Shown here piece after piece: positions 27,901 through 42,900 of a stretch of 60,599 nt of DNA. The notes under the pieces are model-generated. The model saw nothing but the letters and a program-made list of their open reading frames with translations, was not told the DNA's origin and searched no databases. This DNA comes from a bacterium (GTDB lineage: Bacteria; Planctomycetota; Planctomycetia; Planctomycetales; Planctomycetaceae). Made by a program: the position numbers and the translations under genes. Where the stretch lies: positions 1 to 60,599 of the forward strand of contig WGMU01000039.1 of NCBI GenBank assembly GCA_016124895.1, in the 5' to 3' direction. Numbering within the stretch: the stretch's first letter is position 1; every line of letters begins with the position of its first letter.

Positions 27901-30900
27901 GAGCCAATGACCATTCCATGACCGTTGTAAACCAGTTCGTCAGCGTTGAGGTCACTGCCGTCGACGGTCAGCCCGGTCGAGCTGACACCGCTCAACGAGA
28001 TGTCCGGCCCATCGCCGCCTGCGGCCACGCCAGGAGTCGCGACTGTGCCACCGAGGTACAGATTCGCTCCGCTGACAGTCGGGGTCGCGATGATCGTGTC
28101 GTCAGCCGCCGTGCCCGTCACCGTGACGCTGTCGTTGTTCGCCGAGTCACCTTTGACGGCCAGTTTCTCGGTCGTGTTGATCTGAATCGCTCCGCCGAGG
28201 CCGGTCACGGCAACGCCGCTGCCCCAGGTCAGACCGATCGATCGAGCCCCGTCACCCGACTGGTTCGTATTGATATTCACCGTGTCGCTGCCGGTCAGCG
28301 TGGCCGCTGGATTGCCCCCATTGACGGTCAGCGTCGACGTCGCGTTGAGTACGGTTCCGGCTGCAAAGTTCAGGTTGATGACGTCGCCGCCGTTGTTCCC
28401 CGAGACCGTGTGATTTTGGCCACCCACGAGCCCATTGACCTGCACGTTGAACGTATCGACTCCCGTCCCACCCAGGCGGGTTTCAACACCGGTGACGCTG
28501 ATTGTGCGGCTGCTTGCCGTGTACTGATCCGTCGCGCCAAGACTCCAGGTCGCCGCGGCGGGAAGACCGATGAAACTGTCAACACCCGAACCGGTGATGA
28601 GTGCGTCGATATTCTGTGCCGTGACTGGAGCCGTGGTGACACTCAGTCCGTCCGTCGGACTCGCCCCGGTCACCGTCGCAGTAATCGCCGTCGTGTACGC
28701 CGACAGGTTGACCGTGTCGGTTCCGGAGTCACCGGAGAAGGCGCCGGTCAGCGTCGTTCCATTGCCGAGGACCAGAGCGTCGTTGCCGGCGCCGCCGTTG
28801 ATCGTCAGCGTTTTGCTGGCTGTCAGCGTGAACGTATCCGCGTTTGAGCCGCCGTTGAGCGTTGTCGAACCGCTGAACGCGAGCGACTGGCCGCCAGTCG
28901 TGTATGTGTTCGTCGCTCCCAGTGACCAGTTCGAGACCAGATTGGCCCCTGTCAGCGAATCACTGCCCGTCCCGATCAGGACGTCGATATTCGCGAAGCT
29001 GCCCGTCGTTGCTTCCAGGCCATTGATGCCGCTTGTTCCTGCGCCAGTCAGCGTCACAGAACGACCGGCTCCGAGTCCCGACAGGTTATACGTGTCCGCT
29101 CCTGCCGCTCCATCAACGGTTTCGAAGCTCTGGAACGCAACACCGTCCGCCGTTCCCGTACCTGCTCCGGTCATCACGAAGACGTTGTTGTTTCCGTCGC
29201 CCAGGATCTTATCGCTGGCCGAACCGCCGATCAGGTTCTCGAAGCTGTTCAACGATCCCAGATTGACCGTCACCGACTGCGTCAGAGCCGAGTAATCGAG
29301 AGTATCGGTACCGGTTCCGCCTGCGACCAGACCCGTCAGTGCCGATCCATTTGCCAGGAAGGCAACTGTGTCGTTTCCAGCGCCGGCGTTCAGCCCAATG
29401 GCCTGCGTACCGGTCACCTCGAAACGGTCCGTTCCACTGCCGCCATTCAGAGTCTCAAACGCGTTAAAGCTGAATGTGTTCGTGCCACCATTGTCGGTAT
29501 ACGAGCTGGTGCCTGTGACGATCGACCAGACCGACGCGTTGTTCGTTCCCTGCAGCGTATCATTGCCGGAACCACCAAGTGCCGAGTTCAGATTCAGGAA
29601 CGTCGTCGTTCCGTTCGTCGCGTTGTAACCGTCGGTTGAGCCAGTGCCGGTCAGGACCAGTGTCTGTCCCGTCGCTCCAGCGTAAGCCACCTGATCACTG
29701 CCGCTGCCAGCGTCGATCAGACCGGCCAGCGTCGCACCGGCTGCAAAGTTGAAGACGTCGCTGCCGGCCCCGCCCAGCAGATTGATCGTGCTGCTGCCCG
29801 AGATGTTAAACGTGTCCGCGCTGCTGCCTCCAATGGCTGTTTCGACACCGGCAAACGTCAGCGAGTGTGACTGAGCGGCGTAAGTATTGGTTCCGCCGAT
29901 CGTCCAGATCGACACGTCGTTCAGTCCGGTCAGCGAGTCTGCACCGACGCCAGTGTCGAGCGCGTTGATGTTTGTAAAGGCGTTGCCGTTGAACTGGCCG
30001 GCAAAGCCGACTGACGATCCGACACCGGACAGAGTTACCGCGTCATTGTTGCCCGACAGCGTCAGTGTGTTCAGGCCACCGCCGCCGTTCACGGTTCCCG
30101 CCGTCGCTCCGGAAGCTCCAAAGACGAACGAATCATCGCCGGACTGCCCTGTGTAGTTCTCGAACGAAGTGAAGCTGATGCCATCGACGGTTCCGCTGCC
30201 GGCTCCTGTGACGTTAAAGCTGCTGCCTGCCGCCGCGCCCGTGATCGTGTCGAGCTGAGCGCTGCCGATCAGAGCTTCAATATTCACCAGCCGGTCAACG
30301 TCGACACTCGCTGACGTCACGTAGTCCGCAAAGTCGAGCGTGTCGGTTCCGGCACCGCCGTCAATTGTTCCGCTGATCGAACCGCCAGCGGCGAAATCGA
30401 ACACGTCGTCGCCAATATTGCCTGTCAGGTTCTCCATTGAGGAGAAGATCACCGCACCGTAATTGCCGGCGTCGGGCCCGGTCACATTCCAGAGAACGCC
30501 GCCGGTCTCAGCGGTGATCAGCGTATCGCTGCCGCCGAAGCCATTAATGTTTCGCGGGACGAAGAAGCCGGAACCCGAAGCTGTGACCTGATCATCGCCG
30601 GTCGACCCGACGAACGACTCGACTGTGCCCAGAATCTGCAGGGTGTCAGTCCCCAGCACGGTCTGTACCGCGTTCGAGTCGAGATCAATCGTGATCGGAC
30701 CGGCCGACAGCGAGAAGTCCAGCACGTCGTTGTCAGTATTAATTCCGCCGGTCTCGTCAATCAGGTCTGCACTGCCGGGCGTCATCACATAGCGGTCGCT
30801 GCCGAGTCCGCCGATCAGCGTGTCGTCACCGAAACCGTCCGTCAGTGTGTCGTCGCCGTTGCCCCCGATCAGCAGGTTGTTGCTGGTGCTGCCCGTCAGC

Positions 30901-33900
30901 AAGTCGCTGGCCGAACCACCGGTTGCATTTTCAAGGTTCGAGATGCCGCCACCGATATTCGTTGCGGTGCCGGCCGCCAGGTCGACAGTGACCGCGGTCG
31001 AGTAGTCGGCATAGTCGATCGTGTCGCTGCCGGTTCCGCCGTCGAGAGATCCGTCGATGCCCAGTCCGTCGGCGATATCGAAGACATCGTCACCACCACC
31101 GCCGGCAAGGTTTTCAAATGACTGGTAGATCAGCAAGCCGACCGAGCCGTTGTTATTGGCTCCAGCGATCGAAAATGTATCGTTGGCCGACGAGCCCGTC
31201 AGCGTGTCACTGCCGGTCGTTCCGAACACGAATTCCATATTCTGGAATGTGTCGAGATTGACGTTGACCGGTGTAAGGCCACTGCTCAGGTCGACGGTAT
31301 CTGTTCCCGTGCCGCCGTCCATTGATGTCGGCAGCGTCAGCGTCCCGAAGAACGTAAACGTGTCGTCGCCGGCGTTACCCGAGACCGAGCCCGAGATCGC
31401 CACTCCGCTGCCGAAGGTGAAAATGTCGTTGCCGCCGCCACCGCTCAAATCGATGGTGGCAGAAACAGAGACATTAAACGTGTCGACCGCGCTGCCGCCG
31501 TTCAGATTGTCGAAGCCCGAAATTGCCAGCGGTTCACCGCTCACGGAATCGACATACGACTGCGTCGCGCCGACAGTCCAGGTCGACGGAGTATTCAGGC
31601 CGGTCAGCGAGTCATCGCCACTGCCGCCGGCAATCGTTTCGACACCGAGGAAGCCGCCGTTGATCGACGCCATCGTTCCGTTGTAGCCGTTGCCGACGTT
31701 GGCCAGCGTCAGTGTGACGTTGATTGGCGTCACACTCGTTGAGAAATCGAGAATGTCGCCGCCGGTTCCCGTGTCGACCATTCCAGTCACGGATGCGCCG
31801 GTGCTGAACAGGACAATGTCGTTGCCGCTGCCAGTCAGGATGTCACCCATGACTGCAGCCGCTCCCGCAAGGTTGACCGTGTCGTTTCCGCCGCCAGCGG
31901 AGATATTCGCCGTCACCGAGCCGACGACATTGAACGTGTCGACCATATTCTGGCCGATGTAGCTTTCCAGGCCTGTCGCTGCGAGTGTCACACCGCCGCT
32001 TGTGTAGGAGCTGACCGCTGCAATCGACCAGGTTGACGCGGCGTTGAGTCCCGTCAGGCTGTCGCTGCCCGCACCGCCCATCAGCGTATTGACGTTCGAG
32101 AAGTCCGCCAGCAGACCGCCCGCGTCACCATTGAAACCGTCCGTCGTTCCGACGCCGCTCAGCGTGAACCCGACACCGGTGGTGACACCGGAAACGCTCA
32201 GCGTGTCGTTGCCTGAACCGCCCTCAATCGAGCCGGTCAGCATGGCCGTGTTACTGTCGAACGTGAACGAGTCACTGCCGGCCGCACCGTCGAGATTCTC
32301 GCTCTGGTCAAACGCCACACCGTTCACCGTCCCGGAATTCAGTCCGTCGATGATGAACGTGTCCGGTCCGCTTGTCCCCAGAACGGTGTCGTTCTGAGCC
32401 GTCCCGATGAAGCGTTCGATGTCGACATAGGCAGAGAAGTTGATCGCGATCGCTGTCGACCAGGCGGAGAAATCAACGACGTCTTCGATCGATTCCGAAC
32501 CACCGTCAATCAGACCGTTCAGCATGGCTCCGTCGGCGAAGACGAACAGATCGTCGTCGTCGCCACCGGTCAGATTCAGCGTCGCCGTGCCGTTAATCGT
32601 AAACGAGTCAATTGAGTTGCCGCCGATCAGCGTCTCGAACTGACTGAGTCCGCCGGCTGCCGCTCCCGCGGAGTAATCGGTCGTGCCTGGAGTTGTGCCG
32701 TTGATATTCCAGGTGCCAATGGCATCCAGTCCCGTGAACGTGTCGCTGCCGCCGGCGCCGCCGACGAAGTTACTGACGTCGAAGAATCCGTCGACGATCT
32801 GCGCGACGGTTCCGGCAAAGCCATCCGCCGTCGAAGCGTCAACGGTGACCGCGACTGGGCTGCTGCTGATCCCGGAGAAATCAAGCGTGTTGGTTCCGGT
32901 GCCGCCGACAAAGCTGCCGACTCCGGTGATCGCTGCCGAGTTCGTCAGGAAGATGGCGGTATCGTCGCCGTCGCCGCCGAGCAGATCGACCGAGCGTGAA
33001 TCGCTCAGTTCAAACCGATCATTCCCCGTCCCGCCTGCGAGTGAGTCAAACGACGTAAAGCTCAGAATCCGGCCAGGGAAAACCGACTGATCGATGTACC
33101 GATCTGTGCCATCGAGTTCCCAGGTCGAATCGGTGTTCAGACCATTGAGTGTGTCGTTCTGAGCCGTCCCGAGAATGGCGTCGATCCCGGTGAACTGACC
33201 ACCGGAATTCAGAATCGACGCTTCCGTTCCCGTGAAGCCGTTCAGCGAATCGCTCGACAGCAGTACGTTGAGCGAAGTTGTCAGCAGCGACAGGTCGAAC
33301 GTATCGCTGCCGGAACCGCCCTGCACCGGCGCTGCTGACTCGCCCGTAATGCTGACACCTGCCGCGAAGATGAACGTGTCGTTGCCGTTTCCACCGATCA
33401 GATCGCCGTTGTGATTCTGGTTGATCCGGATAATGTCGGCGCCGTCGCCGCCCAACACATTGGTTGTTGTCAGGCCGGTCGCCGGATGCGGATTGTCGAC
33501 CGTAATGGTGTCCGCGTTGTTGCCGGACGCGATGACCAGCTTCGCCTTGTTCTGCACCTGCAGTTCGGGATACGCCCCGTTGAAGTTGATCTCGGTGAAG
33601 AAGGTGAACTCGAACGGCGGGATCACCTGCCCGTCGACGACGTTAATCGTGTCGGATGCCGTCGTACCATTAACGGTAATCATCGAGCCCATCTGCCGGT
33701 CGTTGACAGTTTCACCTGTTCCCGGAGTGATCCCGGAAAAGCTGACCGTCTGCGAGTTCGCGCCGATCGTCGCGGTCAGAGTTCCCTGATCGGCTCCCGG
33801 CCCCACGTTGTAGACTGCTGTAGCCGAGCCATCGTTGCCATTGAACCGGATTTCGTCCCGTCCACTGCCGGCATCGACGTTGCTGAGGGCTCGCGTCGTT

Positions 33901-36900
33901 GTACCCTGATAATCGAACACGATCAGGTCGTTATTGGCACCTGTCGAAATCGAACCAGTTACATTGGTGCCGTCTTCGAGCGAAACAACGTCGTCTCCAT
34001 CACCTGTCGCAATATCACCATTGACGACGCCTGTCGTGACGGCACCGACCTGAAGTTCAACAACGTCACCACCTCCCTGTCCGCTGATATTGCCGTTCAG
34101 CGTGTTGCGGATCGTGAACGTGTCGAGCTGATCCCCCCCGGTCAGATTGTCGTAGTCCGCGAAGGTCAGCGTGCGGAGCGTCAGGTCGTCGCGATACGTA
34201 TTCGTCAGTTCGACGAGCCAGGTGGCCGGTGAGTTCTGGCCAGTCAGCGTGTCCGTCGCGGCTCCGCCGGTCAGCGTAAAGATGCCGGAAAAGCCACCGG
34301 TCAGAACGCTCGCCGCCGTTCCGGAGAAACCATTCGTCGAATTCCCTGTCAGCGTGGCATCGGCAGCCGTTGTCGTAAAGCCGGCAAAGCTCAGTTCGTC
34401 GTTGCCGGCGCCGCCCGAGACACCGCCGGTCAGTCGCGCCACATCAGTCGTGAAATTGAACGCGTCGTCGCCGCCGTTACCGCTCAGGTTCAAAACCTGC
34501 GCGTCGCCGAGATTGAACGTGTCGGCCATGCTGCCGCCGTTGAGATTCTCAACCGCGGAAAACTGAAACACTGGTCCGGTCGCGTCGTCGTACGTGTTGA
34601 CTCCGGGTGTTGTGTCACCGAGGTCCCAGGTCGCGACCTGATTGCGGCCGTTAAGTGTGTCGGTCGCTGAACTGCCAGCCAGACCGTCGATGTTTGTAAA
34701 CGTGCCAGTGATTCCGGTCGCCGTGCCGCTGTAACCGTCGGTCGCGCCCAGTCCGGTCAGGCTGACTGTGGCGGCAGTCGTCGACGTCGAGTAATCGAGC
34801 CGATCACTGTTCGCCCCGCCGTCGACGGAGCCGGCGATCGACGCACCTGTTCCGAGCGAAATGACGTCGTCGCCAGCGCCAGCGGAAACCGAGCCGGTCA
34901 GCACGGCACCGGCCGAAACGTTGATCGAGTCCGCTCCGCCACCTGCATTGATCGTGCGAGTCCGCGACGTCAGGACGTTGAAGTCGTCGTCGTCATTGCT
35001 GCCATTAAGCGTTGTGAAGCCGGCGAAGGTCATCGAATTCACGCCGGCCGTGATTGACTCCGTCGCCCCCAGTGACCACACGACGTCGCCGCCGGTGACC
35101 AGCAGGCTCGTCAGAATGCTGGTGCCCGTGCCAATCACGTTGTTGATGTTCGCATAGCCAGTCAGGTTCGACGAAACCGTCCCATCGAAGCCGTCATTTG
35201 CGCCAAGCGCGTTGACCGTCACGGTCAGCGGCGGCATCAGACCCGAGACGTTCAGCGAATCAGTTCCGGTTTCGCCGTTCACTCCGCCAGCCAGCGTTCC
35301 CGTTCCCAGAATCTGGAAGCTGTCGTTGCCGCCGCCGCCCGCCAGATTCGGGAAGTTCTCGAAGATGACGATTCCCGTCCCGTTCAGTGACAGCGTGCCT
35401 CGATCCGGTCCACCAACGATGAATTCGTCATCGCCCGCGCCGCCTGCCAGCGTGTGGTTGTAGAACGTGCCACCATAACCGTTGATCTGCTCGATGTTGA
35501 CGAAACCGCCGACGTCAAATCGTCGGGCCGTCATGTGAGCCGTGAAGTCGACGATGTCGCTGTCGGGACCGCCGTCGACCGTCTTACTGCCATCAGGAAC
35601 GGCGCCATCGGCGAACAGGAACTGGTCGTCTCCCGAGCCGCCAGCCAGATTCTGTGTTTGCGTGATCGCGACGTTGAACGTGTCGGTGCCCGATCCGCCC
35701 TGCAGATTCTCGAACGCGGAGAAATCGAGCACGCGGTCCGGATTGGCATCCACATCGACGTACTGATCGGTCCCATCGAGATCCCAGCGCGAGGTTCGAT
35801 TCAAACCAACGAGAGTGTCGGATCCTGATCCGCCCTGAACCGAATCAACGTTCGAGAAGCCACCCGTGAGCGCGGCGGACGTTGCCGAAAAACCATCAAC
35901 GGAGTTCGTCGTCAGCGTCACCGTGCGAGCGCTGCCGTAGCCAGCCGTCGCGCCAAACCCGTTGAACGAGACAGTGTCGTGCCCCGTCCCACCGTTAAAC
36001 GATCCCGTCAGAACGGCGTTATTCGCGAACCGCAGGGCATCGTCGCCGGCGCCGCCCGTGATCGTCGCCGCTGGAGTTCCCGTCACGCGGAAGTCGTCAA
36101 TCATCGACCCGCCGTTCAGTTGCTCAAATCCGCTGAAGCCAAGCGTCGACGGCGGCGCCGTTGTCCGGGAAAGCTGATTCGTACCGAGTGACCAGGTGGT
36201 ATCGACGTTCTCACCGTTCAAAGTGTCGATCGACGAACCGCCGCGGATGGAATCAATGCCGACAAATCCGCCGGCAGCCAGAGCCGGAGCTGTCCCGTCG
36301 TAACCGTTGGCGGTGCTGTTCTGCAGCGTCACTGTAATCGGCGAGAGAAACGCCTGAGCGTTCAGAGTGTCGGTCCCCGTCCCGCCGTTGATTGCTCCCG
36401 TCACGGAAACGCCGTTCGAGAAGACGATCGCATCATTGTCGGCGTTGCCGTTCACGTTGACGGTAATCGAAGGTGAATTCGCCAGCGCATTGATCGTATC
36501 GTTGCCGGCGTCACCGTTGATCGTCAGCGTTGTCAGACCGGTCGCCGGATTCGGGTTGCTCAGATTGACCGTGTCGTTGCCGGCCGCCGCGTTAATCACA
36601 ACGCTGGTGTGGTTCTGAAAACGGATCGGTGCAAATGCGGCATTGAAATTGACTTCGGTCTGCCCCGCGGTCGGTGCATCGACCACGTTGATCGTGTTGT
36701 TCGCCGCTGTCCCGTTGATCGTCAGCGAGTCGAGCGTCTGCAGATCCTCGATCGTCCCCAGTCCTGTGAAATTGATCGTCTGCGTATTACCAAGTGTCGT
36801 CAGCAACTGTCCGGCGTCACTGGCCGCCCCAACGCTGTAGGTGCCCGTCGCCCCGGCGCCACCGCCAGTTAACTGAATCTGGTCGCTGCCGGTGCCACCA

Positions 36901-39900
36901 TCGAAGGTCAGCGTCCGGGAGATTCCGCCGAGGTAGTTGACCGTCAGCAGGTCGTCGTTTGCTCCCCCCTGAATCGAACCTGTGACTCGCGCTGTCGCAC
37001 CAATCGCGATCGTATCGTTACCGGCGTCGCCGAGGATGTTGCCGCCGACGGTCGTGCCCATTTCCAGCGTGACCTGATCATTCCCCAGGCCACCGCTGAT
37101 CGATCCACTCAGAATTGCCGGGCCGGATGACTTGAGATCAAACGTGTCATTGCCATCGCCGCCGGTCAGGTTCTCGATGCTGACAAAGTCGGTCGCTGTC
37201 GCGAGCGACGAGAATTTGCCAGTCAGAGTCCCCTGGTCCATTCCAGTCACGGCGAACGCATTTCCGTCGTCGTCGCCTTCCAGCGTGTCGCTGCCCGCTC
37301 CTCCGTCGATCCCGTTGTTGACGGTGCCAGCCGGACTGAAGACCAGATTGCCGGCGTTGTCGAACACGAACCGATCGTTGCCGGTATCACCCAGCAGCGT
37401 ATTCGACAGCGTCACAGTCCCGTTGATCGTGAACGTGTCGTCGCCGTCGTTACCACGGACTACTCCCAGCAGCACCGCTCCGTCCCGCAGAACGAAGCTG
37501 TCGTTCTCCAGCCCGCCGGAGATATTCCCTTCGACGCGACCGCGGATGTCGATCGTATCGTTCGACTCGTCGCCACTGATGTTCCCACCGACCTGGCCGC
37601 CCGCGCCGATCAGGAAGGAATCTTTCCCGACAAAGCCGGCCAGATTGCCGTCAATTCTGGCGTTGATGTTGAACGAGTCCGCGCTGTCTCCGCCGTTCAG
37701 ATGTTCGATGTCAACGAACAGGTTGACCTTTTCACTGACCATCCCGCTGTTGAGTGAGTTGACCGTAAAGATATTGCCGTCTTCGTCACCCGTAATCGTG
37801 TCGCCATTGATTTCGCCACGGCCGTCAATCGACCCGGCAATTCCGCCCAGGGAAGTAAAGTTGAACTGATCGTCGCCATCGCCTCCGATCAGATTTTCGA
37901 TCCCCGTAAACAGCGACGTCTTCGTTGCCAGTTGCCCGGTTCCGATCGCAGCGACCGGCGACGCTCCGCTCAGATCTCCGGTGATGTCAAAGATGTTGCC
38001 GTCGTTGTCGCCGATCAGTGTATCGGTGCCGACTCCGCCGGAGACCATACCCAGGGCCAGCCCGTTATTGGTAAACGTAATGACGTCGTTGCCTCCCAGT
38101 GCGATGATATCACCGACGAGAATAGCGTCGATCAGGAACGTATCGGCACCGGCTCCCCCCTGCAGTGTTTCGATATTCGCAAAGTCATTGGGAGCGATAC
38201 CGGAAACGTTTGCCTTACCGGCCAGAGTGCCCGTGTCCTTGCTTGTCAGGACGAACGCGTTGCCGTCGTTGTCGCCCACAAGCCGATCGATGCCGCCGAC
38301 GCCGTCAATCGGTCCGTCGAGGAAGCCGGCATTCGAGAAACTAAACGTGTCGGATCCGGCTCCGCCGATCAGGGTCTCGACCGATGTGAACCGTCCGCCG
38401 ATCACGGGAGTCGACGCGTCAAACAGCAGGCCGGTGTTGCCGCCATCAATGAAGAAGTCCATGCGGGTCCGCGTGTCGTCACCGACAATCGCATCGCTGC
38501 CGCCACCACCATTGAGGTTTCCGCCGAGCGTCCCGCCCAGGTCAAATCGGAACGTGTCAAAGGTCGAACCACCCGTCAGGTTCTCGACTCCGCGCTGTGA
38601 ATTCGTCCGATCACCGAACTGCAGCACCTGCCCGGTCGTTGCGTCGGTGTATGTGCCCGCGCTCGGACCGTTGATCGTCCAGGAGGTCACTCGATTCAGT
38701 CCAACGAGTGTGTCACTGGTTCCCCGGCTGCCATAGATCGCGTCAACTCCGGTAAAGCCTTCACTGATGGCGGTTTCGCTTCCCAGGAAACCATCCGAGG
38801 CGACACCTGTCAGCGTAAACGTGCGCGACGTCGCAAATGCGGAATAGTCCAGCAGGTCGGTACCAGTGCCGCCAGCGAAGCCACCGATCAGCGTCGATGC
38901 TCCGTTGATAAAGACAATCGAGTCATCACCTGCACCGCCGGTAATCCGGTTCGCTCGAACGCCAGTTACCTCGAACCGGTCGTTCATGCTGCCGCCGGTC
39001 AGTAGCTCAATTCCGCTGAAGGCTAGAGCTCTCTGTGTGGCCACGTCTATCAATCGATTGCTGCCGTCGATTTCCCATGTCGAGTTTCGATCCTGGCCGA
39101 TCAGTTCATCCATACTGCTGGCGCCGCCGAGCACCGTGTCGATACCGGTGAAGTTGCCGGTGATGGCGGCATTGCTGCCTGAGAAACCTCGTGCGTCAGT
39201 CGCAAAAACACGGAACGAAAGCGGCGTCAGATAGGCTGAGAAGTCCAGCGTGTCATTGCCGCCGCTCAGCAGCGGATTCGTCCCACCGGCGTCGAGCTGG
39301 CCGCTGACCGATCCGCCGACATCAAAGATAAACCGGTCGTCCGAAACGGCACCGCCGCGCAGAATTTCAACACTCGTAAAGTCAAAACCGCCGACGTCGC
39401 CTGCGTTCGGTCCAGTGATATTCCAGGTGTTCGTGAGCCCAACCCTGTCGAGCGCCGTCAGCGAGTCATTCCCCGCGCCGCCATCGACCAGTGCCACTCC
39501 GAGTTGATCCCAGCCACTCAGATCAAAGTTGTTATTCGACGAGTTGCCGGTGAGTTCGGCGATCTCACCCACAAAATTGGCCAGCGTAATGGTTGTCTGA
39601 ACGCCACCAGCGCTACTCGTCAGTTGAGCATTAACGGTACTCACTGCGGCAAGCGTCAAATTGACATTCGACTCCGTGGCATCGTCCTGTGCGATGAGCC
39701 GGAAAGTGTCCGTAGCAGCACCGCCGTCGATACTCAGCATTCCGCCTCCGGAAACCCGCAGGTCACTGTCCTGAATCTCGATCAGGTCAGACCCGGCGCC
39801 CGTGGAAATCTGAATGTTCGTCAGCAGCGGATCGTTCCGCAGCGCGTCGTTCAGCACGATGACTGAGTCATTGGGACTGATCCCATCAGAGAAGCCGAGG

Positions 39901-42900
39901 TCCAGGCTCAGCGTCGGCGTATCGGTGACGTGCAGCGGCACACCGGTGCCGTTCATCAGATCGGTCCGCAGTGCCGATTCCGAGGCGGCCATCACGAGAT
40001 CCATGACCGGCGTCACTGTATCCAGCGCCGTACCGCTGCGCAGTCCCACGTTGTTCTGACTGGCCAGCGGTGTGAGTGTGAACTGATTGAACGTTTCCGC
40101 CTGAAGTTCCTCGACAGCTTCAACTGTCACCGCCGTCCCGTCCATAAATTCGAAGCTGCCCGCACTCAGATCAGAACCGGACGGCCGGTAGTTGACCGTC
40201 GACGTTCCACCAGAACCGATGATCTCAATCGTGTCGTTGTCGGAGTTCGGCGTTCCCGGTGCCGGGAGCCCGTCGGCGTTGAAGTTGACGTTGACCCCGG
40301 TCTGATTCACGGTCAACTGGTCATCGTCGGTCGAGCCGACAATCGTAATGCTGCTCAACCCGAGCTGCGGCAGCATCGCAATCATGGAACCGTTGACGGA
40401 GACCGTGATCAGCCCCGCCTGTTCAATCACGCTGAACATATCGGTCAGGGTATCGTCGACATTCACCACAGGCGTAGGTGCCATCCCGTTGGTATAGGCG
40501 CCGTCCGCGTTGAAGATCGGATCGGTGTCCGCATTCGCGAAAGCGTCTTCGATATCCTGGTAGGAAATCGTGCCATAGGCCACATTGCTGAATGTCACAC
40601 TGCCCTGCGGCAGTGCCGGAGTACCGTTATTGTTCGGGTTGGGCGTTCCTGTTCCGTTAAGGCCGTCGTAGAACGTCGGTGTGCCAATATCAGGATTCGT
40701 CAAATTGATCAGCAGCAGGTCGCCGGGCGAGACGATCGGATCGTCACCGTCTACAAAAATCGAACCATTGAGCAGCGGCGTCACAATCAGGCTGTCGGCC
40801 TCGGTTCCCGCCGTATCAACGGTCACGCTGCCGGGCTGGTTGTTCCCGGAGTCGGTAATCGCGATCCGGTCCGCCCCGGCACCTCCGACGACGGTTGTAT
40901 CACCACCTGCGTAGACGACGTTGACCTGGTCGTCGTCGTCACCAGCGTCCACGCTGTCATTACCATCTCCGGCCAGAATGGTATCCATTCCCAGTTCGCC
41001 GGTAAGCGTGTCGGCTCCGGGACCGCCGGCGATCGAGTCGTTGCCGTCCTGACCGTTGAGATCGTCGTTCGATACGGTTCCGAGGATTGTGTCGCTTCCC
41101 GCACCGCCAAGCACCGTGATGCCGATACTGGTAATCACCGACGCGTCAATCAGATCGTCGTCATTGCCACCGTTAACGATCAGATCACTGCCCTGAATAT
41201 CTCCCCTGAGAACGACACTGCCCCCGGCCGCGTCAGGATTCGGGTCCATCGGATCGTCGAGCTGAATTGTGACGACACCTGTTCCACCGGCAGCCGAGAG
41301 GCTGTTGGTCATAACCATACTCAGCGAGTCGGCGACGTTCAGCGTGATATCGCCATTCGTACTCGTGAGGAACACACCACTGTTAAGCACAATGTCGTCT
41401 GCCGGGGCAGTCGATGATTCGGTGGTTGTCAGCGTAATGGACTGACCGGCCGAGAGAGCACCCGTCACATTCAGCCGTCCATTTGTCAGGATGTCTGCCA
41501 GTCCCTGGACGGTGATGGCCTGCTGAGTCAGCGAGTTTGTATCGCGAATGACAGTGTCAGCACCGCCGAGAATCGTCAGCGTTGTAAAGTCGTTGGCGAC
41601 ATCGTTCAGCGTGATGTCTCCACCCGCCGTCAGAGTTGTCGCACCACTGATAACCGTCGGGCCGGCCTGACTCAGAGAGCCACCCGCGATGATGCTCAGG
41701 TTGCCGGTGACAATGGGAATCCCGATATTCAGATCGGTCGTGTCCGTCAGCGTGACGTCAACTGCGTTGTTGATCAGCAGCGAGCCGCCAGCACCGTGGA
41801 AGTCGTTGTTTCGATCCAGCAGGACGGTCGCGGTCGGATCGAGCAGCAGTGTCGTGGTTGAACCCGCGCCGCCAACGAGAAGTCGCCCAGTGAGCGTTTC
41901 GACGATGTCTCCCAGGCCGGTCGTCGAATTCAGGACATCCAGTGTCAGGTTGCCTGCGGTCACAGTGCCGCTGATCGTGAACCCGCTGGCAACCAGATTG
42001 ACGTCTCCCGTCGCTGTGCTCTGCTGCACAACGGGGGCCATTCCGGATGACTCAACAATCGAGACATCATTTCCGAAGAAGTTCAATCTCGGCAGCGTGT
42101 TCCCAATGACCATCCCCGCATTGGTCAGGACGGTATTACCGGTTACAGAGTCGAACCTCGCCGAGCCCGTCACGACAACATTGGTCGCGACGTCCTGAGT
42201 CAGGTTCCCCGCTCCGTCGGCCGTCACATTCAGCGTCAGTGCTCGAGTCCGTCCGAGCACCAGATCATTGATGTCACGTACGCTGACCGCCGCTCCGTCA
42301 TAGTCCAGCGTCAGAATGCCCTGGAAGTCGTTGTCCCCCGCAGTCAGGTTAAAACTTGACCCGGCGTTTGCAACGAACGAAGCATCGCCGGACACCAGAA
42401 CACCACCAGGTCCGTTCTGCTGGACGTTTTCAAAATCCGTCTCGGTCAGTGTCTGCGTGCCTGGTCCCGTTGAAAGATTCAGACCGCCAGCACCAATGGT
42501 CAGAACGTCTGTGCCAGCGGAACCGTCCAGGGTGACAAAACTCCCGAGGTTCAGATCCTGACTGCTGATCGCGAGCGTATCGTCCTGCTGTCCCAGTCGA
42601 ACGGTGAGACTTCCCAGCGTGTTGCCCGTTCCGTTACGGCCAACGTTGTTGATTATTGCCGTCACCGCATTTTGCGGAGCAATAGCAAAACCAGAGGCAG
42701 TACTCCGACCGAACCGGTCGATGTAATCCAGATTTGTATTTGATGGCGTCGAGGTCGCCGAGAAATTAGCACCGTTGAGGTCAATGATCAGCGTCCCGCC
42801 TCCCTGACTGATTGTGACATTATCCGCGGCTGGAACTGCGGGATCCTCGCTCAGCGACGTGGCATTATTCAGCGCGACGTTCAGGATCAGCGTCAGGAGC

